NCBI RefSeq assembly: GCF_024753215.1
Contig: NZ_JANUGV010000002.1
Span: 558,001 to 622,000, forward strand
Origin: Massilia solisilvae
Lineage (GTDB): Bacteria > Pseudomonadota > Gammaproteobacteria > Burkholderiales > Burkholderiaceae_D
Length of the DNA: 64,000 nucleotides
Direction of reading: 5' to 3'
In this document: positions 1 to 8,971 of the stretch, piece after piece
How positions within the stretch are numbered: the stretch's first letter is position 1
Layout of the letters: the number at the start of each line of letters is the position of its first letter
The notes under the pieces: model-generated
Database searches by the model: none
The model's input: only the letters and a program-made list of their open reading frames with translations
What the model was told of the DNA's origin: nothing
Made by a program: the position numbers and the translations under genes

Positions 1-1
1 C

Positions 2-1513
2 ACCAACAAGGTCGATACCACGCTGGACCGCCTGGGCCTGGCGCGCGACGCGAAGATGGGCACGCTGTCGGGCGGCATGCAAAAGCGCGTGGCGCTGGCC
101 GTGGCGCTGGTCTCCGCGCCGGACGTGCTGCTGCTGGACGAGCCGACCAACCACCTCGACTTCACTTCGATCAAGTGGCTGGAGGCACTGCTGCGCGATT
201 TCCGCGGCTCCGTGCTGTTCATCACGCACGACCGCAGCTTCCTGGACAACGTGGCCACCCGCATCATCGAGCTCGATCGCGGCAAGCTGCTTTCGTTCCC
301 GGGCAATTTCTCAAAATACCAGGAGCGCAAGCGCGAGCTGCTCGCCGTCGAGGAAGTGGAGAACGCCAAGTTCGACAAGTTCCTGGCGCAGGAAGAGGTG
401 TGGATCCGCAAGGGCGTGGAGGCGCGCCGTACCCGCAACGAGGGCCGCGTGCGCCGGCTGGAGGCGCTGCGCGAACAGCGCGTGGCGCGCCGCGACCAGC
501 AGGGCCAGGTGCGGCTGGACGTGGCTGCCGGCGAGCGCTCCGGCAAGATTGTGGCGGAACTGGAAAATGTCTCCAAGTCGTTTGGCGAGAAGCTCATCAT
601 CAAGAATTTCAGCACCACGATCCTGCGCGGCGACAAGGTGGGCCTGATCGGGCCGAATGGCGCCGGCAAGACCACCCTCCTGAAGATCATCCTGGGCGAG
701 GAGCCGGCCGACAGCGGCAAGGTGCAGCTGGGCACGCGCCTGAACGTGGCCTACTTCGACCAGATGCGCGCCCAGCTCAATGAAGAGGCGTCGCTGGCGG
801 ACACGATTTCGCCGGGCAGCGACTGGGTCGAGATCAACGGGCAGAAGAAGCATGTGATGAGCTACCTGGGCGACTTCCTGTTCGCGCCCGAACGCGCGCG
901 CTCGCCGGTGAAGTCGCTGTCCGGCGGCGAACGCAATCGCCTGTTGCTGGCGCGCCTGTTCGCCAAGCCGGCCAACTGCCTGGTGCTGGACGAGCCGACC
1001 AACGACCTGGACATCGACACGCTCGAGCTGCTGGAAGAACTGCTGGAGGACTACACCGGCACCGTGTTCCTCGTCAGCCACGACCGTACCTTCCTCGATA
1101 ACGTGGTCACGCAGGTGATCGTGGCCGAAGGCCAAGGCGTGTGGCGCGAGTACGTGGGCGGCTACAGCGATTGGGAGCGCGCGCGCAGCGAAGCGCCTGC
1201 TGCCGCGCCGGCGCCCAAGCAGAGCCAGCCCAAGCCGACCGAGGCGCCGCAGGCGGCCCAGAACGGGCCTGGCAAGAAGGTCAAGCTCAGCTACAAGGAG
1301 CAGCGCGAGCTGGAAGAACTGCCGCAGCTGATTGCCAGCCTGGAGGACGAGCAATCGGCCATTACCGCGCAGCTGAACGGGCCGGACTTCTACAAGACCA
1401 ATCCGGCCGACGCCAAGCGCATGACAGCGCGCTACGCCGAGATCGAGGAGCAACTGCTCGAGGCGCTCGAGCGCTGGGAACAGATCGAGGCACGCGCGCG
1501 CGGCGAAGGCTAG
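2..1513 (+). CDS. uup: ABC-F family ATPase, Uup-like (5' end outside window)
   Basis: This is a soluble ABC-F protein with two ATP-binding cassettes, a family that acts on ribosomes or nucleic-acid intermediates. The frame is open from base 2, so the gene starts upstream of the window. Visible in order are the first cassette's signature (LSGGMQKR) and Walker B (LLLDEPTNHLD), an Arg/Glu-rich inter-domain linker, the second cassette's Walker A (GPNGAGKTT), signature (LSGGERNR) and Walker B (LVLDEPTNDLD), and a Pro/Ala-rich hinge leading to a charged C-terminal coiled coil starting KLSYKEQRELEEL. That C-terminal coiled coil is the DNA-binding domain typical of Uup and separates it from EttA or YheS. 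It ends in TAG before a palindromic repeat. The family assignment is firm; the cellular role is less certain. Confidence 0.93.
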   Translation, partial: TNKVDTTLDRLGLARDAKMGTLSGGMQKRVALAVALVSAPDVLLLDEPTNHLDFTSIKWLEALLRDFRGSVLFITHDRSFLDNVATRIIELDRGKLLSFPGNFSKYQERKRELLAVEEVENAKFDKFLAQEEVWIRKGVEARRTRNEGRVRRLEALREQRVARRDQQGQVRLDVAAGERSGKIVAELENVSKSFGEKLIIKNFSTTILRGDKVGLIGPNGAGKTTLLKIILGEEPADSGKVQLGTRLNVAYFDQMRAQLNEEASLADTISPGSDWVEINGQKKHVMSYLGDFLFAPERARSPVKSLSGGERNRLLLARLFAKPANCLVLDEPTNDLDIDTLELLEELLEDYTGTVFLVSHDRTFLDNVVTQVIVAEGQGVWREYVGGYSDWERARSEAPAAAPAPKQSQPKPTEAPQAAQNGPGKKVKLSYKEQRELEELPQLIASLEDEQSAITAQLNGPDFYKTNPADAKRMTARYAEIEEQLLEALERWEQIEARARGEG

Positions 1514-1526
1514 GCCTTATACCTCA

Positions 1527-1630
1527 CCGTCGTCGTCCCGGCGCCAGCCGGGACCCATGCCGAGCCTGCTGGGTGACGCGCGGACGACACCGCCTCAGCA
1601 TGGGTTCCGGCTCTCGCCGGAACGACGGGG
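1527..1630. repeat. Imperfect palindromic intergenic element (REP/MITE-like)
   Basis: The left arm, about 1527-1560 (CGTCGTCCCGGCGCCAGCCG then GGACCCATGC), is complementary with a few mismatches to the right arm at 1598-1630 (GCATGGGTTCCGGC then TCTCGCCGGAACGACGG). About 37 bases separate the arms. There is no T-run, so it is not an ordinary intrinsic terminator. Each arm is itself a small hairpin (CCCGGCnnnnGCCGGG, CCGGCnnnnGCCGG). The form resembles the dispersed CGTCATTCCGGCG-type repeats common in Burkholderiales intergenic regions; that comparison is from general knowledge. It lies between the convergent ends of uup and the small gene at 1642. Confidence 0.6.
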
Positions 1631-1641
1631 TCATGGGATAG

Positions 1642-1941
1642 TCAACCCGGCCCATCCGGCCACCCCATCTCCCGACCCTGCTCGGGCCACACCCCCATGC
1701 CACGCGCCACCCGCCGCAGCTCGGCCACGGCGCCACGCGCGCGGTTGCTGATGTCGGTCGAAGCCGCATCCGCGATCTTGCGCGTCTTGATGCCCGCGCT
1801 GTAGGCCTTGTCGCGGATCAGCGCGCGCCGGCGCCGGCCCTGGACCGGGTCCAGCAGGTACATCGCCAGCGCGCCCAGCGCAAACGCGCTAAGCACGTAA
1901 CCCGCCCCCGATGCGGGACGCTCGGTGTAGTAGCGGTTCAT
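1642..1941 (-). CDS. Small hypothetical membrane protein with DPxxGRRRR motif
   Basis: This 99-aa protein begins MNRYYTERPASG. It has one predicted membrane segment (about residues 15-30, YVLSAFALGALAMYLL), then the motif DPVQGRRRRALIRDK and an amphipathic, Arg-rich tail. I chose the ATG at 1941 because a clear GGAGACC ribosome site precedes it; the 17-codon longer version lacks one. Short proteins with a membrane anchor followed by LLDPxxGRRRRALxRDK are frequent in Betaproteobacteria, sometimes fused to BON or YtxH-like regions. No function is established. It is convergent with uup. The divergent region to the next gene (1942-2193) shows no clear promoter. Confidence 0.65.
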   Translation of the reverse strand: MNRYYTERPASGAGYVLSAFALGALAMYLLDPVQGRRRRALIRDKAYSAGIKTRKIADAASTDISNRARGAVAELRRVARGMGVWPEQGREMGWPDGPG

Positions 1942-2193
1942 CTGGTCTCCTTCCATCGCGCCGGGGCGCCTGTCCCGGTTCAGACAAGCCATCCCGCCGA
2001 TGGTTTCGCAACACTACTTTTTCCCACCGAAAACCCTATCCCAAGCGGACTCGACTAAAAGCAGGCTTATGTCATTTAGCGCACAGAACGTGCGCGGCAG
2101 GCGCGTAAAGTTGAGTTGAGCGAGGCACCGGCCCGACGACTATTTGCCGTCAGGACGGTTCCATCAAGACAGTTCGACTGCCCCTGGAGAGAC

Positions 2194-2919
2194 ATGACCG
2201 AGCACGACGACACGAGGTTCGCTTCCGGCCCCCGGCCTGCTCCAGTCGATGCTCCCATGCTCAGCCGGGCTGCGTGGATGCGCATCCTGCCGTTCCTGGC
2301 CTACGTCGGGTTCATCTTTGCCGGCGACATGCTGGAACGGCTGGGCTACGCGCCTGACGGGCTGCGCTGGCTGTACCCGGCCAAGGTGGCGGTGGTGGCG
2401 CTGCTGCTGGCTGTGTTCTGGCGGCATTACGCGGAACTCAGGCATGCCAGCCTCAGTCCGAAGGGGGCGCTGGTGGCCGTGGCCACGGGCGCGCTGGTGC
2501 TGGTGTTGTGGATCAACCTGGACGCCGGCTGGATGATCGTCGGTTCGCCCGAAGGCTACGACCCGCGCGCGGATGGCCGCATCGACTGGCTGCTGGCCGC
2601 GGTGCGCATCGCCGGGGCGGCGCTGGTGGTGCCGGTCATGGAGGAATTGTTCTGGCGTTCGTTCCTGATGCGGTGGATCGCATCCCCGGATTTCCAATCC
2701 GTTGATCCATCACAACTGGGACTGAAGAGCTTCGTTATCACAAGCGTCCTGTTCGGCTTTGAGCACAACCTGTGGTTGGCGGGAATTGTTGCCGGTCTCG
2801 CCTACGGCTGGCTCTACCAGCGGCAGCGCACGCTGTGGTCGCCGATCGCCGCCCATGCGGTGACGAACGGCATGCTCGGCATGTGGGTAGTGGCGACCGG
2901 TAACTGGTCGTTCTGGTGA
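2194..2919 (+). CDS. CPBP-family intramembrane protease, PEP-CTERM/exosortase-associated type
   Basis: This 241-aa polytopic membrane protein carries the CAAX-protease/bacteriocin-processing (CPBP, ABI) motifs: EE at 150-151 followed by R155 (MEELFWRSF), F187-x3-H191 (LFGFEH) and H221-x3-N225 (HAVTNG). The arrangement matches the exosortase-linked CAAX-protease-related family (TIGR03008), which agrees with its place at the head of an XrtB locus. Its substrate is unknown; processing of sorted proteins is a guess. I chose ATG 2194 over the TTG at 2116 because GGAGA lies seven bases upstream. The next gene, epsL, starts 13 bases after the stop, so the two are probably co-transcribed. Confidence 0.85.
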   Translation: MTEHDDTRFASGPRPAPVDAPMLSRAAWMRILPFLAYVGFIFAGDMLERLGYAPDGLRWLYPAKVAVVALLLAVFWRHYAELRHASLSPKGALVAVATGALVLVLWINLDAGWMIVGSPEGYDPRADGRIDWLLAAVRIAGAALVVPVMEELFWRSFLMRWIASPDFQSVDPSQLGLKSFVITSVLFGFEHNLWLAGIVAGLAYGWLYQRQRTLWSPIAAHAVTNGMLGMWVVATGNWSFW

Positions 2920-2932
2920 TTTTTTTCAGCTA

Positions 2933-4147
2933 ATGAGATTCGATAAGACAAATAACATGTTGCCTCTCCGTCCCTTGGCGCTCATCGTCGGCGCTCTGTT
3001 TGCCGCCCCGGTCCTGGCCGGGCCACTTGATGCATGGCATCTGTACGCCGGGGTCGGCTACGGCCATGACGACAACCTGCTGCGCGTGCCCGACAATGCG
3101 CCCGCGTTCGACAACACGCGTGGCGACTCGTGGTGGCAGGGCGACGCGGGTTTCCTCTTCGATAATACCTACAGCCGGCAGCGCATCACTGCCGTTGCCA
3201 AGTTGTCGGACGTGCGCTTTTCCCATTTCAAGCAGCTGAATTACCAGGGCAAGGATTTGGCGGCAACGTGGTACTGGCAGCTTGGCAACCACCTGTCCGG
3301 GCAGGCTGGCAGCACCTACACCAAGGTGCTGGCACCTTACACCGACTTCTACACCAACCAGCGCAACCTGCGCGTGCAAAAGCGCAACTTCGTCGATGGC
3401 GCGTGGAGCTTCCATCCAAGCTGGCGCGCGCGCGCCGCGTTCTCGCGCGAGAAGTGGAGCTACGAGCTCACCAGCCAGCTGTTTAACAACCGCACCGAGG
3501 ATACGACCGAGCTGGAAGGCGACTACGTGCCGGCCAACGGCAACACGGTCGGCCTGGTGCTGCGCAAGATCAAGGGGCGCTACCCGTATGGTCGTCCGGT
3601 CGGCTTTTTCATTGTCAACAACGATTTCACCCAGGACGAGATCAAGGCACGCCTGAACTGGATCATCACCGGCTCGACCACGGTGCAGGCGCTGGCCGGC
3701 TACGCCAAGCGCGACCAGCCCTCGTTCGGCAGCGGCACCACCAAGGGCGCCAACGGCCGCATCACGCTGCTCTACACGCCGCGCGGCAAGATCGGCTACA
3801 ACGCCGCCATCTGGCGCGACTTTGCTCCGCTGGAAAGCACGCTGGTGGCCTACACCCTCAACAAGGGCGGCAGCGTGGGCGCGATCTGGGACGCCACCGC
3901 CAAGCTCAAGGTGGAGGGCAGCGCCGTGTACGAGCACCGCCAATACGACCCGCGCCAGGGCGTGGTGGCGCCGTCGGACATCAGCGATTCGCTGCGCACC
4001 GCCACCGTGCGCGCCACCTGGACCGTGCGGCCGGCGGTACAGGTGGCGGCGGCCTTCGTGCACCAGTCGCGCAGCGGCTCGATCGCGCTCGGGACCGGCA
4101 GCTATACCTCGAACATGATTACCCTCAACGCAAGCGCGCAGTTCTGA
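2933..4147 (+). CDS. epsL: EpsL-type outer-membrane beta-barrel protein of XrtB EPS loci
   Basis: This 404-aa protein has a signal peptide of about 29 residues ending PVLA. The rest is rich in alternating aromatic and polar strands and ends in Phe (NASAQF), as outer-membrane barrels do. The mature start (DAWHLYAGVGYGHDDNLLR) and overall length match the polysaccharide biosynthesis outer-membrane protein EpsL (TIGR03014), found in exosortase-B loci. It probably forms part of the outer-membrane route for the polymer. The start codon is either ATG 2933 or ATG 2957 (eight codons later); neither has a strong ribosome site. It sits between the CPBP protein and the initiating transferase. Confidence 0.85.
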   Translation: MRFDKTNNMLPLRPLALIVGALFAAPVLAGPLDAWHLYAGVGYGHDDNLLRVPDNAPAFDNTRGDSWWQGDAGFLFDNTYSRQRITAVAKLSDVRFSHFKQLNYQGKDLAATWYWQLGNHLSGQAGSTYTKVLAPYTDFYTNQRNLRVQKRNFVDGAWSFHPSWRARAAFSREKWSYELTSQLFNNRTEDTTELEGDYVPANGNTVGLVLRKIKGRYPYGRPVGFFIVNNDFTQDEIKARLNWIITGSTTVQALAGYAKRDQPSFGSGTTKGANGRITLLYTPRGKIGYNAAIWRDFAPLESTLVAYTLNKGGSVGAIWDATAKLKVEGSAVYEHRQYDPRQGVVAPSDISDSLRTATVRATWTVRPAVQVAAAFVHQSRSGSIALGTGSYTSNMITLNASAQF

Positions 4148-4169
4148 GGATGACACCCGGACGACGAAC

Positions 4170-5549
4170 ATGACGGTCAACGACATCCCGATCATTTCGT
4201 TCTTCCAGCGCGTGCTCGACCCGCTGATCATCATGGGCTCGCTGTACCTGTGTTCGCTGCTGTTCGGCGAGCCGTTTTCGGGCTACTCGCTGGTGTTGAT
4301 GATCCTGGCCTTCTTCATCTCGACGGCGGTGTACCAGCACATCGACCCCTACCGCACCTGGCGCAGCGGCCGCATGCTGGCCTACGCGCGCGACACCATC
4401 TTCGGCTGGTGCGTGACCATCGCGGTGCTGTGGTTCCTGGGCTCGTCCAGCGGCCTGAAGTACTACTACGACGAGCGCGTGGTCGGCACCTGGATGGTGG
4501 CGGTGCCGCTGATCCTGCTCACCAGCCACATCGCCGTGCGCCGCGCCGGCTCGCCCGACAAGCGCAAGGAGATCAGGAGCGTGCTGGTGGTGGGCGCCAA
4601 CGACCTGGGCCTGCGCTTTGCGCGCGTGTGCGACGAGCACCCGAACCTGTTCATGCAGGTCCACGGCTTCTTCGACGACCGCGGCGACGAGCGCCACCCG
4701 CCCAAGCTCACCCACCCGATGCTGGGCAAGATGGGCGACATCGTCGCCTACGTGCGCCAGCACAACATCAAGATGATTTTCATCAGCCAGCCGATCTCGG
4801 CCCAGCCGCGCATCCGCAAGCTGATCGACGAGCTGCAGGATACCACCGCATCGGTCTATTTTTTGCCGGACGTGTACATCTTCGACCTGATGCAGGCGCG
4901 CTTCGATACCGTCGGCGGCATGCCGGTGATCGCGATCTGCGAGACGCCGTTCATGGGCCTGAACAGCATGGTCAAGCGCGGCAGCGACATCGTGCTCGCG
5001 TCCATCATCCTGCTGCTGCTGGCGCCGCTGATGCTGGCGGTCGCGCTGGCGGTGCGGGTGACTTCGCCCGGTCCGGTGATCTTCCGCCAGCGCCGCTATG
5101 GCCTGTATGGCGAGGAAATCATCGTCTACAAGTTCCGCTCGATGACGGTGCTGGATGATGGCGACAAGGTGGTGCAGGCCAGTCGCGGCGACCAGCGCGT
5201 GACGCCGATCGGGGCCTTCCTGCGCCGCACCTCGCTCGACGAGCTGCCGCAATTCATCAACGTGCTGCAGGGACGGATGAGCATTGTCGGCCCGCGCCCG
5301 CACGCGGTCGCGCACAACGAGCAATACCGCAAGCTGATCAAGGGATACATGCTGCGCCACAAGGTCAAGCCCGGCATCACCGGCTGGGCCCAGGTCAACG
5401 GCCTGCGCGGCGAAACCGCAACGCTCGACCGTATGGAGGCGCGCATCCAGTACGACCTGGACTACCTGCGCAATTGGTCGGTGTGGCTCGACCTGTGGAT
5501 CATTCTGAAGACGGTCAAGGTGGTGTTGACGCGTGAAAACGCTTTCTGA
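4170..5549 (+). CDS. Undecaprenyl-phosphate hexose phosphotransferase (EPS initiation, WcaJ/EpsB-like)
   Basis: This 459-aa polyisoprenyl-phosphate hexose-1-phosphate transferase would move the first sugar phosphate from a UDP-sugar to undecaprenyl phosphate at the inner membrane. The N-terminal half has four membrane segments (about 12-35, 40-55, 78-92, 106-122) and a Rossmann-like CoA-binding region (VLVVGANDLGLRFA, about 138-151). A further hydrophobic segment (about 273-297) precedes the catalytic bacterial sugar-transferase domain, with KFRSM at 321-325, SLDELPQ at 355-361, GPRPH at 374-378 and PGITGWAQVNG near 401. This two-part layout and length are typical of WcaJ/EpsB proteins. The sugar (glucose or galactose) cannot be read from sequence. 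It lies 22 bases after epsL. Confidence 0.92.
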   Translation: MTVNDIPIISFFQRVLDPLIIMGSLYLCSLLFGEPFSGYSLVLMILAFFISTAVYQHIDPYRTWRSGRMLAYARDTIFGWCVTIAVLWFLGSSSGLKYYYDERVVGTWMVAVPLILLTSHIAVRRAGSPDKRKEIRSVLVVGANDLGLRFARVCDEHPNLFMQVHGFFDDRGDERHPPKLTHPMLGKMGDIVAYVRQHNIKMIFISQPISAQPRIRKLIDELQDTTASVYFLPDVYIFDLMQARFDTVGGMPVIAICETPFMGLNSMVKRGSDIVLASIILLLLAPLMLAVALAVRVTSPGPVIFRQRRYGLYGEEIIVYKFRSMTVLDDGDKVVQASRGDQRVTPIGAFLRRTSLDELPQFINVLQGRMSIVGPRPHAVAHNEQYRKLIKGYMLRHKVKPGITGWAQVNGLRGETATLDRMEARIQYDLDYLRNWSVWLDLWIILKTVKVVLTRENAF

Positions 5550-5613
5550 GTTTGATGGCTGAGTTGCCGGCTTAAGACCGGCTTAAAGAGGGCGCGCACG
5601 ATTGGATTATCGG

Positions 5614-5641
5614 TTGCAGAGCACTCCACGCTGCGTAGAAT
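5614..5641 (+). promoter_or_regulatory. Possible sigma-70 promoter before gmd
   Basis: TTGCAG (5614-5619) and TAGAAT (5636-5641) are separated by 16 bases in the 161-base gap before gmd. The gap also has a tandem 11-bp near-repeat CCGGCTTAAGA / CCGGCTTAAAG at 5567-5588. This is pattern matching only. Confidence 0.3.
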
Positions 5642-5710
5642 TTTGTTGAGTTTGCAATATTTAAAGGCAGGCTCCGGCGCACTTTCCCGGGCCCAACAAG
5701 GATCGAGAAC

Positions 5711-6826
5711 ATGAAGAAAGCGTTGATCACCGGGGTGACCGGGCAGGACGGTTCCTACCTCGCCGAGTTGTTGCTGGAGAAGGGCTACGAGGTCCACGGC
5801 ATCAAGCGCCGCGCCTCGCTGTTCAACACGGACCGCATCGACCACATCTACCAGTCGCCGCAGGCCGCGGACAAGAATTTCTTCCTCCACTACGGCGACC
5901 TGAGCGACACCTCCAACCTCACCCGCATCATCCAGCAGGTGCAGCCGGACGAGGTGTACAACCTGGGCGCGATGAGCCACGTGGCGGTGTCGTTCGAGTC
6001 GCCCGAGTACACCGCCGACGTCGACGCGCTGGGCACGCTGCGGCTGCTGGAGGCAGTCCGCTTCCTGGGCCTGGAAAAGAAGACGCGCTTCTACCAGGCC
6101 TCCACCTCCGAGCTGTATGGCCTGGTGCAGGAGACCCCGCAGCGCGAGAACACGCCGTTCTATCCCAGGAGCCCGTACGCGGTGGCCAAACTGTACGCGT
6201 ACTGGATCACGGTCAACTACCGCGAGGCCTACGGCATGTATGCCTGCAACGGCATCCTGTTCAACCACGAATCCCCGCGCCGCGGCGAGACCTTTGTCAC
6301 GCGCAAGATCACGCGCGCGCTGGCCAACATCGCGCAAGGGCTGGAACAGCAGCTATTCCTCGGCAACCTGGACGCGTTGCGCGACTGGGGCCATGCCAAG
6401 GACTACGTGCACATGCAGTGGCTGATGCTGCAGCAGGACGCGCCCGAGGACTTCGTGATCGCCACCGGGCGCCAGTATTCGGTGCGCCATTTCGTCGAAG
6501 TTGCCGCGCGCGAGCTGGGCATCGAACTGGCCTGGCAGGGGAGCGGCGTCAACGAACGTGGCGTTATCGCGTCCATCAAGGGGGATAAAGCGCCAGGGGT
6601 TGCGGTAGGGCAACCGATCGTCGCGGTCGATCCCCAATACTTCCGCCCAACGGAGGTCGAGACGCTGCTGGGTGACCCCGGCAAGGCGCAGCGCCGCCTG
6701 GGCTGGGAGCCGCGCATCAGTTTCGAGGCGATGGTGCAGGAGATGGTGCAGTGCGACCTGGACACGGCGCGCCGCCACAAGCTGCTCAAATCGCATGGTT
6801 ACGACGTTGCAATTTCTCTGGAGTGA
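5711..6826 (+). CDS. gmd: GDP-mannose 4,6-dehydratase
   Basis: This 371-aa short-chain dehydrogenase-type enzyme converts GDP-D-mannose to GDP-4-keto-6-deoxy-D-mannose, the first step to GDP-L-fucose. The NADP-binding [12 protein letters not shown] is at 8-19. The catalytic Thr/Ser-Glu is in STSELYG (131-137) and the YxxxK pair is Y156/K160. The length matches the family. ATG 5711 is preceded by AAGGA at good spacing. The next gene, fcl, begins two bases after the stop, so dehydratase and epimerase/reductase are translationally linked. Its substrate GDP-mannose would come from ManC, encoded about 25 kb downstream in the same locus. Confidence 0.97.
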   Translation: MKKALITGVTGQDGSYLAELLLEKGYEVHGIKRRASLFNTDRIDHIYQSPQAADKNFFLHYGDLSDTSNLTRIIQQVQPDEVYNLGAMSHVAVSFESPEYTADVDALGTLRLLEAVRFLGLEKKTRFYQASTSELYGLVQETPQRENTPFYPRSPYAVAKLYAYWITVNYREAYGMYACNGILFNHESPRRGETFVTRKITRALANIAQGLEQQLFLGNLDALRDWGHAKDYVHMQWLMLQQDAPEDFVIATGRQYSVRHFVEVAARELGIELAWQGSGVNERGVIASIKGDKAPGVAVGQPIVAVDPQYFRPTEVETLLGDPGKAQRRLGWEPRISFEAMVQEMVQCDLDTARRHKLLKSHGYDVAISLE

Positions 6827-6827
6827 A

Positions 6828-7880
6828 GTGTTGAATACCTCACAGCCCCGCATCTACGTCGCCGGCCACAAGGGGCTGGTCGGCGCAGCCATCGTGCGCG
6901 CGCTCGCCGCGCGCGGCCACACCAACATCGTTACCCGCAGCCATGCCCAGCTCGAGCTGACCGACCAGGCCCAGGTGCGCGAGTTCTTCCGCACTGAGCG
7001 CATCGACCAGGTGTACCTGGCCGCGGCCAAGGTGGGCGGCATCCACGCCAACAACACCTACCCGGCCGAATTCATCTACGACAACATGATGGTGCAGGCC
7101 AACGTGGTGCATGAGGCCTGGCGCGCCGGCGTGCACAAGCTGCTGTTTCTCGGTTCCTCCTGCATCTACCCGCGCCTGGCGCCGCAGCCGATCCGCGAGG
7201 AATACCTGATGAGCGGCATGCTCGAGCCAACCAACGAGCCGTACGCGATGGCCAAGATCGCCGGCATCAAGCTGTGCGAGAGCTACAACCGGCAGTACGG
7301 CACCGACTACCGCAGCGTGATGCCGACCAACCTGTACGGGCCCGGCGACAACTACCACCCCGAGAACAGCCACGTAATCCCGGCCCTGATGCGGCGCTTC
7401 CACGAGGCCATGGAAGAGGACGCGCCCGAGGTGGTGATCTGGGGCAGCGGCAAGCCGATGCGCGAATTCCTGTTCGTGGACGACATGGCGGCCGCCTGTG
7501 TGCACGTGATGAGCCTGGACCACGGCACCTACGCCGCCTCCACCGACCCGATGCACTCGCACATCAACGTGGGCACCGGCGAGGACGTCACCATCGCCGA
7601 GCTGGCCCGGCTGGTGGGCCAGACGGTCGGCTACCGCGGGCGCATCGTGTTCGATACCAGCAAGCCGGACGGCACGCCGAGGAAGCTGCTGGACGTGTCC
7701 AAGCTCAGGGCGCTCGGCTGGCAGGCCAGCACGCCGTTGCCGGAAGGATTGCGCCGCACCTACGCCGCGTTCCAGGCGTTGCAGACCGAAGCGGACTCAT
7801 CAACGTTAGTTCACGAACAGAGGCTCAATCGCGCCCATCCCAGAATGATGAATGTCTCCCGACCCAACAGCGCGGCCTGA
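6828..7880 (+). CDS. fcl: GDP-L-fucose synthase
   Basis: This 350-aa NADPH-dependent epimerase/reductase completes GDP-L-fucose synthesis from the Gmd product. The cofactor loop GHKGLVG is at 13-19, the catalytic Ser-Cys pair is near S111-C112 (GSSCIYP), and YxxxK is Y139/K143. There is no ATG at the expected place. Initiation is at GTG 6828 or the adjoining TTG 6831, both served by GGAG at 6819-6822 inside the end of gmd. I chose GTG. The C-terminus runs about 30 residues past the usual 310-320 aa, through an Asn/Arg-rich tail of unknown value. Confidence 0.95.
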   Translation: MLNTSQPRIYVAGHKGLVGAAIVRALAARGHTNIVTRSHAQLELTDQAQVREFFRTERIDQVYLAAAKVGGIHANNTYPAEFIYDNMMVQANVVHEAWRAGVHKLLFLGSSCIYPRLAPQPIREEYLMSGMLEPTNEPYAMAKIAGIKLCESYNRQYGTDYRSVMPTNLYGPGDNYHPENSHVIPALMRRFHEAMEEDAPEVVIWGSGKPMREFLFVDDMAAACVHVMSLDHGTYAASTDPMHSHINVGTGEDVTIAELARLVGQTVGYRGRIVFDTSKPDGTPRKLLDVSKLRALGWQASTPLPEGLRRTYAAFQALQTEADSSTLVHEQRLNRAHPRMMNVSRPNSAA

Positions 7881-7909
7881 TCGGGCCCGCACCGTCCGAG
7901 GAAAAAATC

Positions 7910-8935
7910 TTGAACAACAACACCCTGTCCACCATGAACAACACGTCCAAATCCACCCACAAGCGCGCCGCCGGCACGGCGCTGGTGCTGCTGGCGGCGC
8001 TGCTGGCCGGCTGCGGCGACAAGGCCAAGGAGTCCAAGCCCGGGCAGGCGCTCGCGCGCGTGGACGGCAGCGAAATCACGGTGCTGCAGCTGAACGAGGA
8101 ACTGGCGCGCGCCGGCGTGCCGGCCAGCCAGCAGCAGGCCGCCAGCAAGCAACTGTTGCAAGCGCTGATCGACCGCCAGCTGCTGGAAAACGAAGCGGCC
8201 AAGGAAAAGCTCGACCGCGACCCCAAGGTGATGCAGGCGATCGACCGTGCGCGCGCCCTGATCATCGCCCAGGCCTACATGGCCAAGAAGGTCGGCGCCA
8301 CCCAGCGCCCGAACAGCACCGAGGTCGAGGAGTACTTCAACAAGCATCCCGAGTTCTTCACCAACCGCAAGCGCTTTGACATGAACGAGCTGGTGATCCC
8401 GGCCGCCAGCCTCACGCCGGACCTGCGCAAGGCAGCCGACGGCGCCAGGTCGCTCGAGGAGGTGGCGGTGTGGCTGGACGCGCACAAGGTCAAGTACGCG
8501 AAGAGCCAGGTCTCGCGCACCAGCAGCGACCTGCCGCCGCAGGTGTCGCAAAAGCTGCTGTCGCTGCCCAAGGGCCAGATCTTCGTGGTCAACGAGGGCG
8601 ACCGCGCGATGCTGATCTCGATCGCCGACGTCAAGGACGCGCCGGTGACGCTGGACGTGGCCGGCCCGCAGATCGAGCAGGCGCTGGCGGGCGAGAAGAA
8701 CAAGGAACTGGCCGCCGCCGAGATCAAGCGGCTGCGCACCAACGCCAGGATCGAATACCTGAACAAGGACCTGGCGCTGGACCCGAACGCCCCGGCGGCC
8801 AACCCGGCGCAGTCGGTGGCCGGCACAGCGCAGGCGGCGCCGGCGCCTGGCGCCGCGGCGCAGGGTGCGCCGGCCGCCGGCCAGGCCGGGGTGGACAAGG
8901 CTGCGCTCGACCGTGGCGTGGCCGGACTGAAGTGA
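7910..8935 (+). CDS. epsD: EpsD-family peptidyl-prolyl cis-trans isomerase lipoprotein
   Basis: This 341-aa protein has a lipoprotein signal (LLAGC, acylated Cys near 35) followed by a SurA/parvulin-like N-terminal chaperone helix region (ITVLQLNEELARAG). It matches the EpsD family (TIGR02925), encoded with EpsE-EpsF-EpsG-XrtB in exosortase-B loci. It probably helps fold or assemble envelope parts of the exporter. The start is TTG 7910, with GAGGA at proper spacing; ATG 7934 in the same frame has no ribosome site. The C-terminus is an Ala/Pro-rich linker-like tail. It lies 29 bases after fcl and 36 before epsE. Confidence 0.87.
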   Translation: MNNNTLSTMNNTSKSTHKRAAGTALVLLAALLAGCGDKAKESKPGQALARVDGSEITVLQLNEELARAGVPASQQQAASKQLLQALIDRQLLENEAAKEKLDRDPKVMQAIDRARALIIAQAYMAKKVGATQRPNSTEVEEYFNKHPEFFTNRKRFDMNELVIPAASLTPDLRKAADGARSLEEVAVWLDAHKVKYAKSQVSRTSSDLPPQVSQKLLSLPKGQIFVVNEGDRAMLISIADVKDAPVTLDVAGPQIEQALAGEKNKELAAAEIKRLRTNARIEYLNKDLALDPNAPAANPAQSVAGTAQAAPAPGAAAQGAPAAGQAGVDKAALDRGVAGLK

Positions 8936-8971
8936 TGGCAGTGATTTGAAACCGAACGAGAGGGAGTGAAC

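Noticed and set aside
5567..5588. Tandem 11-bp repeat CCGGCTTAAGA/CCGGCTTAAAG as a regulator site
   Set aside because: Only two units, without a palindrome or a known motif; too weak to claim.
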